This document shows, in pieces, positions 1 to 7,098 of a DNA stretch of 20,001 nucleotides (positions are counted from its first letter, which is position 1; each line of letters opens with the position of its first letter). This DNA comes from a virus, in the IMG/VR virus record IMGVR_UViG_3300007960_000279, positions 1-20,001 of that record. The stretch is one strand, 5' to 3'. The notes below the pieces were generated by a model that saw only the letters and a program-made list of their open reading frames with translations, did no database searches and had not been told where the DNA came from. Both the position numbers and the translations under genes were made by a program.

Positions 1-359
1 CCTACCCCTCCGGTGAATAGGGACCAATACGTTGTATTTGTTGGGATAATGCCAGCAGTGGTGTTTTGTATAGCCCGATAGGAGGTGCCCGAGTAGACAA
101 CTACATTGTCTCGGTCATAGTCGATATTCGCGTCATAGGTGCCCCTATGCAAAAAGCCACTTGCTGTTTTCCGCCAATAGGTGGATTGCCCTGATGCGGT
201 GGTTGGGCGATCTGCTACGCTGGACACATATGAGGTCGCGTTGATCGAGACATAGGTCGACCCCTGGTATTGGACCTCGTCCAAAAACTCATACGTTGTA
301 GATGCAGCCCATTCCCCTCGATTGAAAGGGACAACTCTGCCGAGATCTAATTGAGGCAT
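1..359 (-). CDS. Tail/fibre protein with tandem carbohydrate-binding-like modules (3' end outside window)
   Basis: My own translation of the minus strand from the ATG at 359 stays open to the window edge, giving 119 residues of an incomplete protein. It holds two similar modules of about 50 residues (about 8-60 and 66-117). Each has the pattern G-x-[YW] ... V-x-Y-x-G-[ST]-x-Y ... P ... YW, for example DEVQYQGSTYVSI and NVVVYSGTSYRAI, with a closing YWRK or YWSL. This spacing resembles the small chitin/carbohydrate-binding modules (CBM5/12-like) common in phage tail proteins, so a role in binding host-surface glycans is inferred. The ATG lies one base after the TGA of the upstream fibre gene (TGATATG), so the two are probably translationally coupled. 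The C-terminus, and therefore the overall protein type, is not visible. Confidence 0.75.
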   Translation of the reverse strand, partial: MPQLDLGRVVPFNRGEWAASTTYEFLDEVQYQGSTYVSINATSYVSSVADRPTTASGQSTYWRKTASGFLHRGTYDANIDYDRDNVVVYSGTSYRAIQNTTAGIIPTNTTYWSLFTGGV

Positions 360-360
360 A

Positions 361-1830
361 TCAGATACTAAAAATTAGATGGTTGTCTGAATTGATAAAC
401 GTATTCGTAGACGTAAAATTACCCGTATGATTGAGGACCAGGTGATTGTCTGTTGTGCGAAGCGTGATGTTGACAATCGCTCCAATCAAATTCGTTCCTC
501 CACCACTCCCCCCATCCAGGGCATCCACACTGGTGATGAACCCTTGCTGAGCGGTGTAGTCTGCAATTCGCTGATCTACCTGGGTCTGGGTCAAAAAGTT
601 AGCATCGTTGGTAAAGATCGAAACGTTGGCACCTGGTTGAACTGCTGTGTCTGCAAGATCTCCCTGCTCAGCAGTCGCGAAGATTGACCCCTGAGCCAGG
701 TTGAGCGCAGAAGAAAAATCCACTGCTGTGATTTTCTTCTGCTGACCCAAAGACTTATCGTAGAAGAGTAGATAGTCTTCCGTATTCAGCGAACCAACGG
801 AGAGATTATTCAAATTGAAGATTGGCAAATCGATGTCGTAGGTCGTGCCATCTTCCAGGGTGAATGTAGCAGTGTCTCCAGCCTGGTTTGTGGACACATC
901 AGTTACCCCATTGGACCCGGTAAAGAGAGTCAACAGGTGAGATGGATTTGCTGGAGTCTGGGTCAACGCCAGGAAGACACTATTGGCATCCAGCTCAGCT
1001 GGTGTTGCAAATCCACCAATGGCTGTTGCGTAGTCATTCGTCCCAATCCCACCAGCAATGCCCCCATTATTGACTACAACGATATCCCCTTTCTCGATCC
1101 CTGTTGCTGAGAAGATCGCTGCATAATTGGCAAGCTGAGTAACTCCATTTTGCCTGCGCCAGACAATTGTCTGCTGATCACCATCGTAGAATAGATTCTT
1201 CCCGGCATCGGCAACCCCGGGGTTGGGGATGATCGTGTAGCTACTGCTAATGTGCGTGGTGTCAATGGCTCCATCTGCAATCTTCCCCCCGGTGATCGCA
1301 GCATCCTTGATCTTTGGACCAGTGATCGCCTCATCTTTGATTTTGACAGTAGTGACTGCATTCTGAGCCAGCTTGCTCTCGTTGATGGCAGCTCCTGCGA
1401 TCTTTGCCGTAGTCACCGCTTCTGAAGCAATCTTGGCTGTTGTGATTGTGCCATCAGCCACCCCGGAAGCTACTCCGGAGGTGTCGATCCCATCCACTGT
1501 ATTCGAGAGATTGGTGATCTGGCTCGAGAGGCTTGTTAGCTCATCACTGATCCCAGCGATCGTCAGTGAAGTGTTGCCCCCTTTGAGGTTGGTGATGTTC
1601 GTGTTGAGCGCAGAAATATTGTTGGTGTTGGCCTGCACCCCTTCTTGCACATTTGCGATCGAAGCAGTTAGCGAAGTCGTAGAAACGCTTGCCACTGCTG
1701 TGGCTAAATTGTTTAGAGCCGAGTCCACCAAATCGAGCGATTGGTTTAGGTAAGTGCCCCACTGGTTCTCCTCTGCGACACTATTGACAATCGGCTTTTT
1801 GAGCTGGTAGTGAGTCGTTAAGTTTGGCAT
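361..1830 (-). CDS. Tail fibre-like protein with decapeptide repeats (489 aa)
   Basis: Residues 1-40 form an anchor-like segment with W24-G25 and LNQS at 28-31, also present at the same positions in the upstream 554-residue protein. Residues 40-118 are Ser/Thr/Asn-rich with heptad-like spacing and probably form a trimeric coiled coil. Residues 128-197 hold seven degenerate ten-residue repeats of the type AVTTAKIADG, a repeat style seen in many phage fibre and receptor-binding proteins. The rest is Asn/Thr/Gly-rich and beta-prone, ending near LIFSI. The start is the ATG that overlaps the TGA of the upstream gene by one base (TGATG), so expression is coupled. A structural tail fibre or distal tail component is inferred from composition and position. 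No enzymatic motif is visible, and the receptor cannot be deduced. Confidence 0.75.
   Translation of the reverse strand: MPNLTTHYQLKKPIVNSVAEENQWGTYLNQSLDLVDSALNNLATAVASVSTTSLTASIANVQEGVQANTNNISALNTNITNLKGGNTSLTIAGISDELTSLSSQITNLSNTVDGIDTSGVASGVADGTITTAKIASEAVTTAKIAGAAINESKLAQNAVTTVKIKDEAITGPKIKDAAITGGKIADGAIDTTHISSSYTIIPNPGVADAGKNLFYDGDQQTIVWRRQNGVTQLANYAAIFSATGIEKGDIVVVNNGGIAGGIGTNDYATAIGGFATPAELDANSVFLALTQTPANPSHLLTLFTGSNGVTDVSTNQAGDTATFTLEDGTTYDIDLPIFNLNNLSVGSLNTEDYLLFYDKSLGQQKKITAVDFSSALNLAQGSIFATAEQGDLADTAVQPGANVSIFTNDANFLTQTQVDQRIADYTAQQGFITSVDALDGGSGGGTNLIGAIVNITLRTTDNHLVLNHTGNFTSTNTFINSDNHLIFSI
1240..1449 (-). repeat. 30-bp degenerate tandem repeat, about 7 units, coding for TAKI-type decapeptides
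   Basis: Within the 489-residue fibre gene, residues 128-197 fall into seven ten-residue units: GTITTAKIAS, EAVTTAKIAG, AAINESKLAQ, NAVTTVKIKD, EAITGPKIKD, AAITGGKIAD, GAIDTTHISS. The DNA units are 30 bp and diverged, so the repeat is old or under selection for protein sequence only. Such arrays can change in copy number and so lengthen or shorten the fibre shaft. Confidence 0.8.
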
Positions 1831-3494
1831 CAGGTACCATTCACTAGATGGACAAATCTGAGGGAATTGTCATTGACACTGGTATACTCTGCTATTCGCA
1901 AATGAGGATCCCCTGAGTCATTATCTGCTTCACAGGTAATTGCGATAAATTTATTGGTTTGGTGGCTAACAGTGTTGCCTGTGTAGTTGGGCCATGACCC
2001 AAGATAAGGTCTCACATAAAGCAACTCAGGCAAATTTGATTGAGATGATGGGACATTCGGATTTACCCCATTGATCATCGCGTAGAGTTTGCCCCAGGTG
2101 ATGTCACTGGTAGCCACATATCCCGAGAGATCTGCCGTTTGAATCAGCGAAACGTTGCTGGCGTTGGTGGCTAGATTCTTCCAGTAAGGGTCTCCGTTGT
2201 TTTCAAGGTCAATCCGCCCATACCCCGTAGAGCTGCCAAAGAGATAGAGGGCTTGAACATCATTGCCATCGACAAAGGTATTACTGCTTCCACCGAATAA
2301 ATAGCGGAGCTTGCCAGCATCGCTTTTAAATATTGCCGTTTTTGCGATGTTGTTTGTCCGGAAGTAAATGTTGCCATCGTTGAAAAGGATTTGGTTTGTA
2401 CCATCGCTGCCGACCAATACCCCGTTGGGAACTACCCCACCGGATTGCCCAAGCATCCCCTTCAGCCGCACATAGCTATAGTCATCGGTTCTGACGTAGT
2501 TTGTCAGGGAGCTGCTCGTCAGGAACCCATAGCCAGTAAGGCTGCTCGTAGTCACATAGCCACTCAAATTCGCACTAGTGATGTATCCTTGACCTGTGAC
2601 ATAGGATTTTGTCGCATAGGTCGTTAGCGTTGAACCTGTGACAAAGTTGGAATCCTCTAGAGCAGTCACTCTACCTCCCAGGGTGCTGATCTGACCACTG
2701 AGCCCATTGGCAGTAGTCTGGGCACTGGTAGCAGTAAGGGACACTGAGGTCAGGGTGCCCTCAGCGGCAGACATCCTGGTGACTAGGCCAGTGACCGATT
2801 GGCTACCATTGACCGTTGCCTGCAGAGCAGTAAAGTCAGTGCTGCTGACCTGGTTATTCTGCAACGTGGTCACTGCTGCTTCCACCGTTTGCAGCCGGGT
2901 ATCAATGCCATCAATCAAGGCTTTGAGAGCTTGGAGAGTCCCGGTGTAGGATCCAGTGATTGCCGCAATCGAGTTGTCAATCAACGTTTGCGCTGCAGTG
3001 CCCGTGATCCCGGTCGAGGTACTTCCCAGAACATCCGCAACGATCGCCCGGACACTCATGTTGGTGTCCGTGCTAATCAGGGTATTTACTTTGGTTTGAT
3101 TTGCCTCTGCCAAGGACTTGACAGACGTGGTCAACGTTGTTCCGGAGTGGCCCAGGTTTGCTTGCAGCTCACTGATTGCGCTATTGATCGAGGTCACATC
3201 GGTGGTGCCACTGGATGTGATTAAAGATTCGATCTGAGATAGGGTATTTGTGCTTCCCCCCTTCAAGGTAGTTAGTGCATCATTGACAACTTTCAGCACA
3301 CTGCCCACCGTGTTGACATCGGCATTCAGCGTAGCGATTGCGGCAGTGGCAGTAGCTACATTGTTCTCATTGGTCTTGGTCTGAGCTGATAAATCCTGCA
3401 CACTCTGATTGAGTACTTGCCCCCAGACGTTCTGATCCCCATCAATGGTGGGGAGTTCAATGTTTGGATATTCGGTGAGGGTAGGCCTAGTCAT
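1830..3494 (-). CDS. Tail fibre-like protein, coiled-coil and beta-rich (554 aa)
   Basis: The N-terminus has the same anchor as the next gene downstream: W24-G25, LNQS at 28-31, and an LKGG-S/N-T segment near residue 77. Residues 35-290 are Thr/Ser/Ala/Asn-rich with regular hydrophobic spacing, consistent with a long trimeric coiled-coil or beta shaft. From about residue 290 there are short repeated turns such as GYITSANLSGYV, SSLTGYGFLTSS and SSLTNYV. The final part, from about residue 335, is Gly/Tyr/Asn-rich and may be a globular tip. The ATG overlaps the TGA of the preceding 61-residue gene by four bases (ATGA). The role is inferred from composition and from placement just after the adaptor gene. 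No peptidase, lyase or chaperone motif was recognised. Confidence 0.75.
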   Translation of the reverse strand: MTRPTLTEYPNIELPTIDGDQNVWGQVLNQSVQDLSAQTKTNENNVATATAAIATLNADVNTVGSVLKVVNDALTTLKGGSTNTLSQIESLITSSGTTDVTSINSAISELQANLGHSGTTLTTSVKSLAEANQTKVNTLISTDTNMSVRAIVADVLGSTSTGITGTAAQTLIDNSIAAITGSYTGTLQALKALIDGIDTRLQTVEAAVTTLQNNQVSSTDFTALQATVNGSQSVTGLVTRMSAAEGTLTSVSLTATSAQTTANGLSGQISTLGGRVTALEDSNFVTGSTLTTYATKSYVTGQGYITSANLSGYVTTSSLTGYGFLTSSSLTNYVRTDDYSYVRLKGMLGQSGGVVPNGVLVGSDGTNQILFNDGNIYFRTNNIAKTAIFKSDAGKLRYLFGGSSNTFVDGNDVQALYLFGSSTGYGRIDLENNGDPYWKNLATNASNVSLIQTADLSGYVATSDITWGKLYAMINGVNPNVPSSQSNLPELLYVRPYLGSWPNYTGNTVSHQTNKFIAITCEADNDSGDPHLRIAEYTSVNDNSLRFVHLVNGT

Positions 3495-3676
3495 ACTGTT
3501 GTCCAGTATTCAGATGATTCATCAGTGCTGGTGCTGTAGGTCTCATTGCTTTCATCAATGCTCTGGTTGTAGGCAATCGAGGTTGCATCGATCGTGATCC
3601 ACCCCACAGACTCAGCCTGGGGGGATGTATCAGGCTGGTATATCCCTGAGCCATATACGCCTTGTCCAAATCGCAT
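3491..3676 (-). CDS. Small Gly/Tyr-start phage protein (61 aa)
   Basis: This short gene fills the space between the adaptor and the first fibre gene. Its start overlaps the adaptor stop (TGATG) and its stop overlaps the fibre start (ATGA), so it fits the coupled operon exactly. The N-terminus, FGQGVYGSGIY, has the alternating Gly/Tyr look of tiny phage proteins I recall from the same genomic position in other podoviruses. The rest is Ser/Thr/Asp/Glu-rich and acidic. There is no signal peptide or membrane segment. A minor virion component is possible, but no function can be read from the sequence. Confidence 0.65.
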   Translation of the reverse strand: MRFGQGVYGSGIYQPDTSPQAESVGWITIDATSIAYNQSIDESNETYSTSTDESSEYWTTV

Positions 3677-4323
3677 CAGCCACCTTTAAGATAGGCTGGT
3701 CTCGAGCGACCACCCATGTTGCGAAATGCCAGGCTTTTGCGAATCCCTTGCTCGAGCTTCCTCCGATCCGCTCCATTGAGCTGAGCGATTTGAGAAGCGT
3801 ATTGAGAGGCCCAAAGTCCTTGCCGCTCATCTTCTCCAATGTAGCCAGCACTCTTGCTGAGTGCCCCATAGAGATAAATGTCTGGATGACCTAAGAGCAG
3901 CCAATTGTTTACATTGGTGCTGCTCAGAGCTGGGATGGTTTGATAATACAAAACTTCATATCGATAGCTTTGGGTAGGCACTGGAGCCACCTCGAATTTG
4001 CCATTGAGTAGCACCGCATGAGTGGGCTCTCCACCTTGGGGAACATTCTTGCGAATCGAGTCCAGCTCGGCTGGAGAGCAAAGCTTCAGATATTTGTTTT
4101 GCTCCTGGAGCATCAGGTGCCTGAGTTCCAGGAAGTCCGTGGGGAGGGTGATGATGCTATCGGAACTATCTGCATAGGCGTTCCTCAGCATCTCAGAGAC
4201 TCGAAGAGTGCGATTCAATTCACTCTCCGCTAGTTGGATAAACTGGTTAACTGCGGTATCCGTCAGATCATCACGATTGAGCCAATCGCTAATTGCTGCT
4301 GTTAGGGCTGCGTAGGAGTTCAT
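3676..4323 (-). CDS. Head-to-tail adaptor (connector) protein (215 aa)
   Basis: The protein opens with a helical segment, AAISDWLNRDDLTDTAVN followed by FIQLAESELNRTLR, typical of the phage adaptor proteins that dock under the portal (gp6-like and SU10 adaptor-like families). The middle contains the family-style strand elements ITLPTDFLELRHL, GKFEVAPVP and YEVLYYQTIPALS, then the segment LLGHPDIYLYGALSKSAGYI and a C-terminal helix ending in basic residues. Length (about 200 residues) and location (after capsid genes, before tail genes) agree. It is inferred to form the ring that joins the portal to the tail tube. The ATG overlaps the upstream TGA by four bases (ATGA). The family assignment is by pattern recognition, not a search. 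Confidence 0.8.
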   Translation of the reverse strand: MNSYAALTAAISDWLNRDDLTDTAVNQFIQLAESELNRTLRVSEMLRNAYADSSDSIITLPTDFLELRHLMLQEQNKYLKLCSPAELDSIRKNVPQGGEPTHAVLLNGKFEVAPVPTQSYRYEVLYYQTIPALSSTNVNNWLLLGHPDIYLYGALSKSAGYIGEDERQGLWASQYASQIAQLNGADRRKLEQGIRKSLAFRNMGGRSRPAYLKGG

Positions 4324-4625
4324 ATGTGCCCAGGCCAGATTCTAAAGCATCGATTATCCGGATCATTTAACCACTTCTTCAAATGGGCCTCATCATTCCA
4401 GCTGCCTTCGTTGATCATCTGCTGAACAACTGCAGCTGGGATGGTTGCCACTGGGCGCATGTCCGTTGGGCGATCATGCAGATGGCTTCTCAGGTAATCG
4501 ATCTCATCAAAAACAGGTTGAAGATCTTGACTGAGAATGTGGTGTATTCTACCGGGATCCGTTGAGTCTGATTGTATGCGAGAGACAACAGATCCCCGGT
4601 GATCGAGGATCGTGTTGATTTTCAT
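4320..4625 (-). CDS. Conserved-looking small protein downstream of capsid gene (101 aa)
   Basis: A 101-residue protein is encoded between the major capsid and adaptor genes. Start and stop overlap both neighbours (TGATG with the capsid stop, ATGA with the adaptor start), so it belongs to the head operon. The N-terminal half is charged with scattered His. Residues 60-101 are more ordered: IPAAVVQQMINEGSWNDEAH, then a Trp- and Arg-containing end (LKKWLNDPDN ... RIWPGHI). The compact helical C-terminus with repeated Trp looks like a binding motif. I recall similar short proteins beside capsid genes in other phages but cannot name a family. A capsid-decorating or head-completion role would be a guess. 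Confidence 0.7.
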   Translation of the reverse strand: MKINTILDHRGSVVSRIQSDSTDPGRIHHILSQDLQPVFDEIDYLRSHLHDRPTDMRPVATIPAAVVQQMINEGSWNDEAHLKKWLNDPDNRCFRIWPGHI

Positions 4626-5629
4626 CAGGCGATTGTTGGATCCAGGTCTGTGATCAATCCATGCGCCTTCGGTGCTGACACCTCAACGCCTGCCTCGACT
4701 AGCAGCACGTCAGTGTCTGCATCTCCGGTCTTTGCAGCTCGAAATGTGGTAAAATTGCGAAGATAGGCGATCTTCAATTTATCGGGCTGGATCAGGAAAA
4801 CGTCCATCTCGCGACCCGTCGAACCAGTAGATAGGGTACTTGTTCTAATGTGTCTCGTTGGCACGATCCGCAAATTACCAAAGTCACTGGCGAAGACCTG
4901 GACATCAGCTCCTGCCTGGTTTGCATCGATAATTTCTCGAGCGATTGATCGGCCTCCAAATGTGGAGAATTTCTGCTTTGTCAGTGGTCCGCACAAAATT
5001 GTATTTGGCTCAGCTCCGTTGGAATAACACTGCTGCATAACGTCATTGACCATTGCCTGGGTGAACGCTCGAGCAGTGCCATTTCCTCGGGTGTCGGAAC
5101 CATCCCCGGTGGGGTTGGTTCCGCCAGCATCCTTGTTGACGTTGTCCTTGATCCAGCTCAGTGGCGTTGCAGTCACTCGAGCAGTGGTGTCGTTACCAAT
5201 GTTTCGAGCAGTGTTCAGCATGAAGGCAGCGTCGAGATCTCTCTTCAGCTCTCGTCCAATTTTTGCCATCTGATGGGCTCGTTGGCTCCGTTTCCCGTAG
5301 AGGGTGACCTTCTCCTCAGTTCCGGTGGTCGTGCTGTTTCTGGTCATCAGTTGAACCACATTATTCAGACGTGTGGTTAAGGTTGAGGCTTGATTAATCA
5401 CCTCAAAGCCTTCAACTGCTGCTGCTGTAGCAATCGGACTTAGCTCCTCCGTCATCCACTCGAATAGTGTATTGTTACAAGAACGTGTCCCAGCGAGTGA
5501 AATAAGTGGCGAGCTAGCTGGATCTATATTGTGGATGATCGCTGAAACGTCTTCTGGCTGCTCTTTGGCACCCTGGGAAATATTACTCTGGTAGGTTGCG
5601 ACCGCATTCGTGATTTTAGTCGTTGACAT
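4625..5629 (-). CDS. Major capsid protein, SU10/DUF5309-like (334 aa)
   Basis: The protein has the start typical of SU10-like capsid proteins: an N-arm with QPEDVSAIIHNIDPASSPLI, then FEWMTEELSPIA and a helix-rich segment with KVTLYGKRSQRAHQMAKIGRE LKRD at about residues 105-130 (written here with a break). The C-terminal half is beta-rich, with FGNLRIVPTRHIR and KIAYLRNFTTFRAAKTGDAD. This is the HK97-fold family first defined in phage SU10 (DUF5309). At 334 residues it is full length. It would assemble the icosahedral shell with the scaffold encoded eight bases upstream. No strong ribosome-binding site is visible before the ATG; translation may depend on coupling to the scaffold. The family call rests on recognisable motifs and gene order (portal, scaffold, capsid). 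Confidence 0.88.
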   Translation of the reverse strand: MSTTKITNAVATYQSNISQGAKEQPEDVSAIIHNIDPASSPLISLAGTRSCNNTLFEWMTEELSPIATAAAVEGFEVINQASTLTTRLNNVVQLMTRNSTTTGTEEKVTLYGKRSQRAHQMAKIGRELKRDLDAAFMLNTARNIGNDTTARVTATPLSWIKDNVNKDAGGTNPTGDGSDTRGNGTARAFTQAMVNDVMQQCYSNGAEPNTILCGPLTKQKFSTFGGRSIAREIIDANQAGADVQVFASDFGNLRIVPTRHIRTSTLSTGSTGREMDVFLIQPDKLKIAYLRNFTTFRAAKTGDADTDVLLVEAGVEVSAPKAHGLITDLDPTIA

Positions 5630-5637
5630 CGTTTATC

Positions 5638-6585
5638 TCATCTTAGTATCGCTTCAAAAGCGGCAGCGGCATCTTCGACCCTTCCAGTTCTCCGTAATCG
5701 GTCAACTGCAGTTCTCTTCTGCTTGATTCGGGGATCCGCTTGCCTGTGTGTTCGACCCTGGACTTTCGGAGGTTGATCCACTTCTCCAGCTGAGACCTTT
5801 TGCACCTTCTGTTTCCCCTGGTGGTAAAGGTAGGCATCGCGGAGCATCTTGACCATCGTCGCTGAGTAGGCCTGAGACACATCCTGCTCACTCATTCCGT
5901 ATTCGCTCATCGCGAATTGTCTGAGGGCTGGCTTCTCCTTCTTGGCTACCTCTGCGTTCCTCCATTCGGGCACGATCTCTAAGAGTCTGGCTTGTTGCTC
6001 TTGAATGTGCGCTTGCATTTGCTGCGCTTGCAGCTGCTCTTGTTGTTGGTAAAGGCGTTGGAGTTGCTGCGACCGTTGTGATCGCAATTCCTGCCTCTCC
6101 CTGGCTAATTCCTTTTGTCTGACCCATTCGACCGAATCAGTCGAATACAGATGATCCCAATCAATCTGAGGCTCTGGGATATCTGGCACCGCTTGCAGTT
6201 CCTCTGCAAACTGGCGGACTCGCTGCAGCTCGGCTTGCATGGCATTGGTCAAATCTGCCATTTGCCTGCGCTCGGCTGCAATCTTTTGGGTCTTCTGGGT
6301 GTAGTCCCTGAGACGTTGGTGCCCATTAATAAGTTCTTGTAATGGCACCTTTTCCTCAACCCCATCGACAACCACAGTGTAGAGGTTTTCTTCCAGAGGT
6401 TCATCCTCATTACCGTCATCATCCAGATCCTCGTCTGCAGGCTGATCTTCCTCTAGATCCTCGTCCTGCATTGCATGATGATCCTCGGGTTCTGGCTTGG
6501 CTTCTGCTGCTTGGGGTTCCCCGGGTTCGAGGATTGCCGCAAGTGCGTCCGCTGCTTCATCAGGAGTTTGATAGACTTGACTCAT
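5638..6585 (-). CDS. Head scaffolding protein (315 aa)
   Basis: The N-terminal 65 residues are strongly acidic (long Asp/Glu runs, for example DEDLEEDQPADEDLDDDG). A short beta segment follows, YTVVVDGVEEKVPLQELING, characteristic of phage scaffolding proteins, then HQRLRDYTQKTQKIAAERRQ and a long Gln/Arg-rich coiled coil to about residue 210. The C-terminus is basic (many Arg/Lys), the usual site where scaffolds hold the capsid protein. Its position directly upstream of the major capsid gene fits. It would direct prohead assembly and leave the head before or during packaging. The start overlaps the TGA of the 95-residue gene (ATGA). The assignment is secure from architecture, although no sequence search was possible. 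Confidence 0.88.
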   Translation of the reverse strand: MSQVYQTPDEAADALAAILEPGEPQAAEAKPEPEDHHAMQDEDLEEDQPADEDLDDDGNEDEPLEENLYTVVVDGVEEKVPLQELINGHQRLRDYTQKTQKIAAERRQMADLTNAMQAELQRVRQFAEELQAVPDIPEPQIDWDHLYSTDSVEWVRQKELARERQELRSQRSQQLQRLYQQQEQLQAQQMQAHIQEQQARLLEIVPEWRNAEVAKKEKPALRQFAMSEYGMSEQDVSQAYSATMVKMLRDAYLYHQGKQKVQKVSAGEVDQPPKVQGRTHRQADPRIKQKRTAVDRLRRTGRVEDAAAAFEAILR

Positions 6586-6869
6586 TTTCTGGCTGCTCTC
6601 GTTTTGGTTTCGGTTTTGCTATTTTTTTCGATTTCCAACTGGGCTCGATCTCGTCGATTGACTAGGACATTGAATTCGTTTTGCAGCTCCTGGATTGCCC
6701 TCAGTAAAAAAAAAGCACTCTCTCGCTTGCTGCTTTCCTCCACCTGTGATGATTTAATGATTTGCATTTGCCGATCGACCATCTGTGTGATCGCTTGCTG
6801 AAATGATGGGTTGCTTGCGATCTTCTTGATCTCATCACCCAACTGCACTGCCTTTTGGTGTTCGTCCAT
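6582..6869 (-). CDS. Small coiled-coil protein upstream of scaffold (95 aa)
   Basis: An all-helical, charged protein with heptad-like spacing through most of its length (AVQLGDEIKKIASNPSFQQA, then ITQMVDRQMQIIKSSQ, later LLRAIQELQNEFNVLVNRRD). Its stop overlaps the scaffold ATG by four bases. The ATG at 6869-6867 shares the palindrome CATG with the ATG of a plus-strand gene, and no convincing ribosome-binding site precedes it. A run of nine T on the coding strand (plus 6706-6714) encodes part of the segment AFFLLRA and is a possible slippage site. The function is unknown; a head-assembly helper would be consistent with the location. Confidence 0.65.
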   Translation of the reverse strand: MDEHQKAVQLGDEIKKIASNPSFQQAITQMVDRQMQIIKSSQVEESSKRESAFFLLRAIQELQNEFNVLVNRRDRAQLEIEKNSKTETKTRAARK

Positions 6870-7098
6870 GATAAATGATCAGTTTGTTAGAGATTATATT
6901 AAGGCCACCGGGATGGAAGCCTGGGTTGCCAAGGAACGTGTCCGAGAGTTGCGATTCTCCCGAGGCATGAGGGCTCACAAGTATCGCAGACTTCCAGTAG
7001 ATCAACGTCCTACGTTTGATAACTCAGAAATCGATCGAGAGATCGAATTCCTGGAGCGAGTTACACACCAGCTCGAAAACGATCGAGCGCACTCATAG
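6868..7098 (+). CDS. Lone plus-strand small protein (76 aa)
   Basis: From the ATG at 6868 the plus strand encodes 76 residues, beginning MINDQFVRDYIKATGMEAWV and ending with LENDRAHS. The composition is protein-like: charged, balanced, with regular helical spacing (WVAKERVRELRFSRGMRAHK) and codons similar to neighbouring genes. There is no minus-strand reading frame of comparable length across 6870-7060, so the space would otherwise be empty in a tightly packed operon. It runs 38 bases into the end of the 784-residue gene on the opposite strand. No clear Shine-Dalgarno sequence precedes the start; an upstream in-frame ATG at 6811 would overlap the minus-strand gene heavily and is less likely. 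The function is unknown. It is the only credible plus-strand gene in the window. Confidence 0.6.
   Translation: MINDQFVRDYIKATGMEAWVAKERVRELRFSRGMRAHKYRRLPVDQRPTFDNSEIDREIEFLERVTHQLENDRAHS

Noticed and set aside
2799-3224. 141-aa plus-strand frame opposite the fibre gene
   Set aside because: The fibre's repeated Thr/Ser codons produce long open frames on the other strand; no protein-like pattern is seen.
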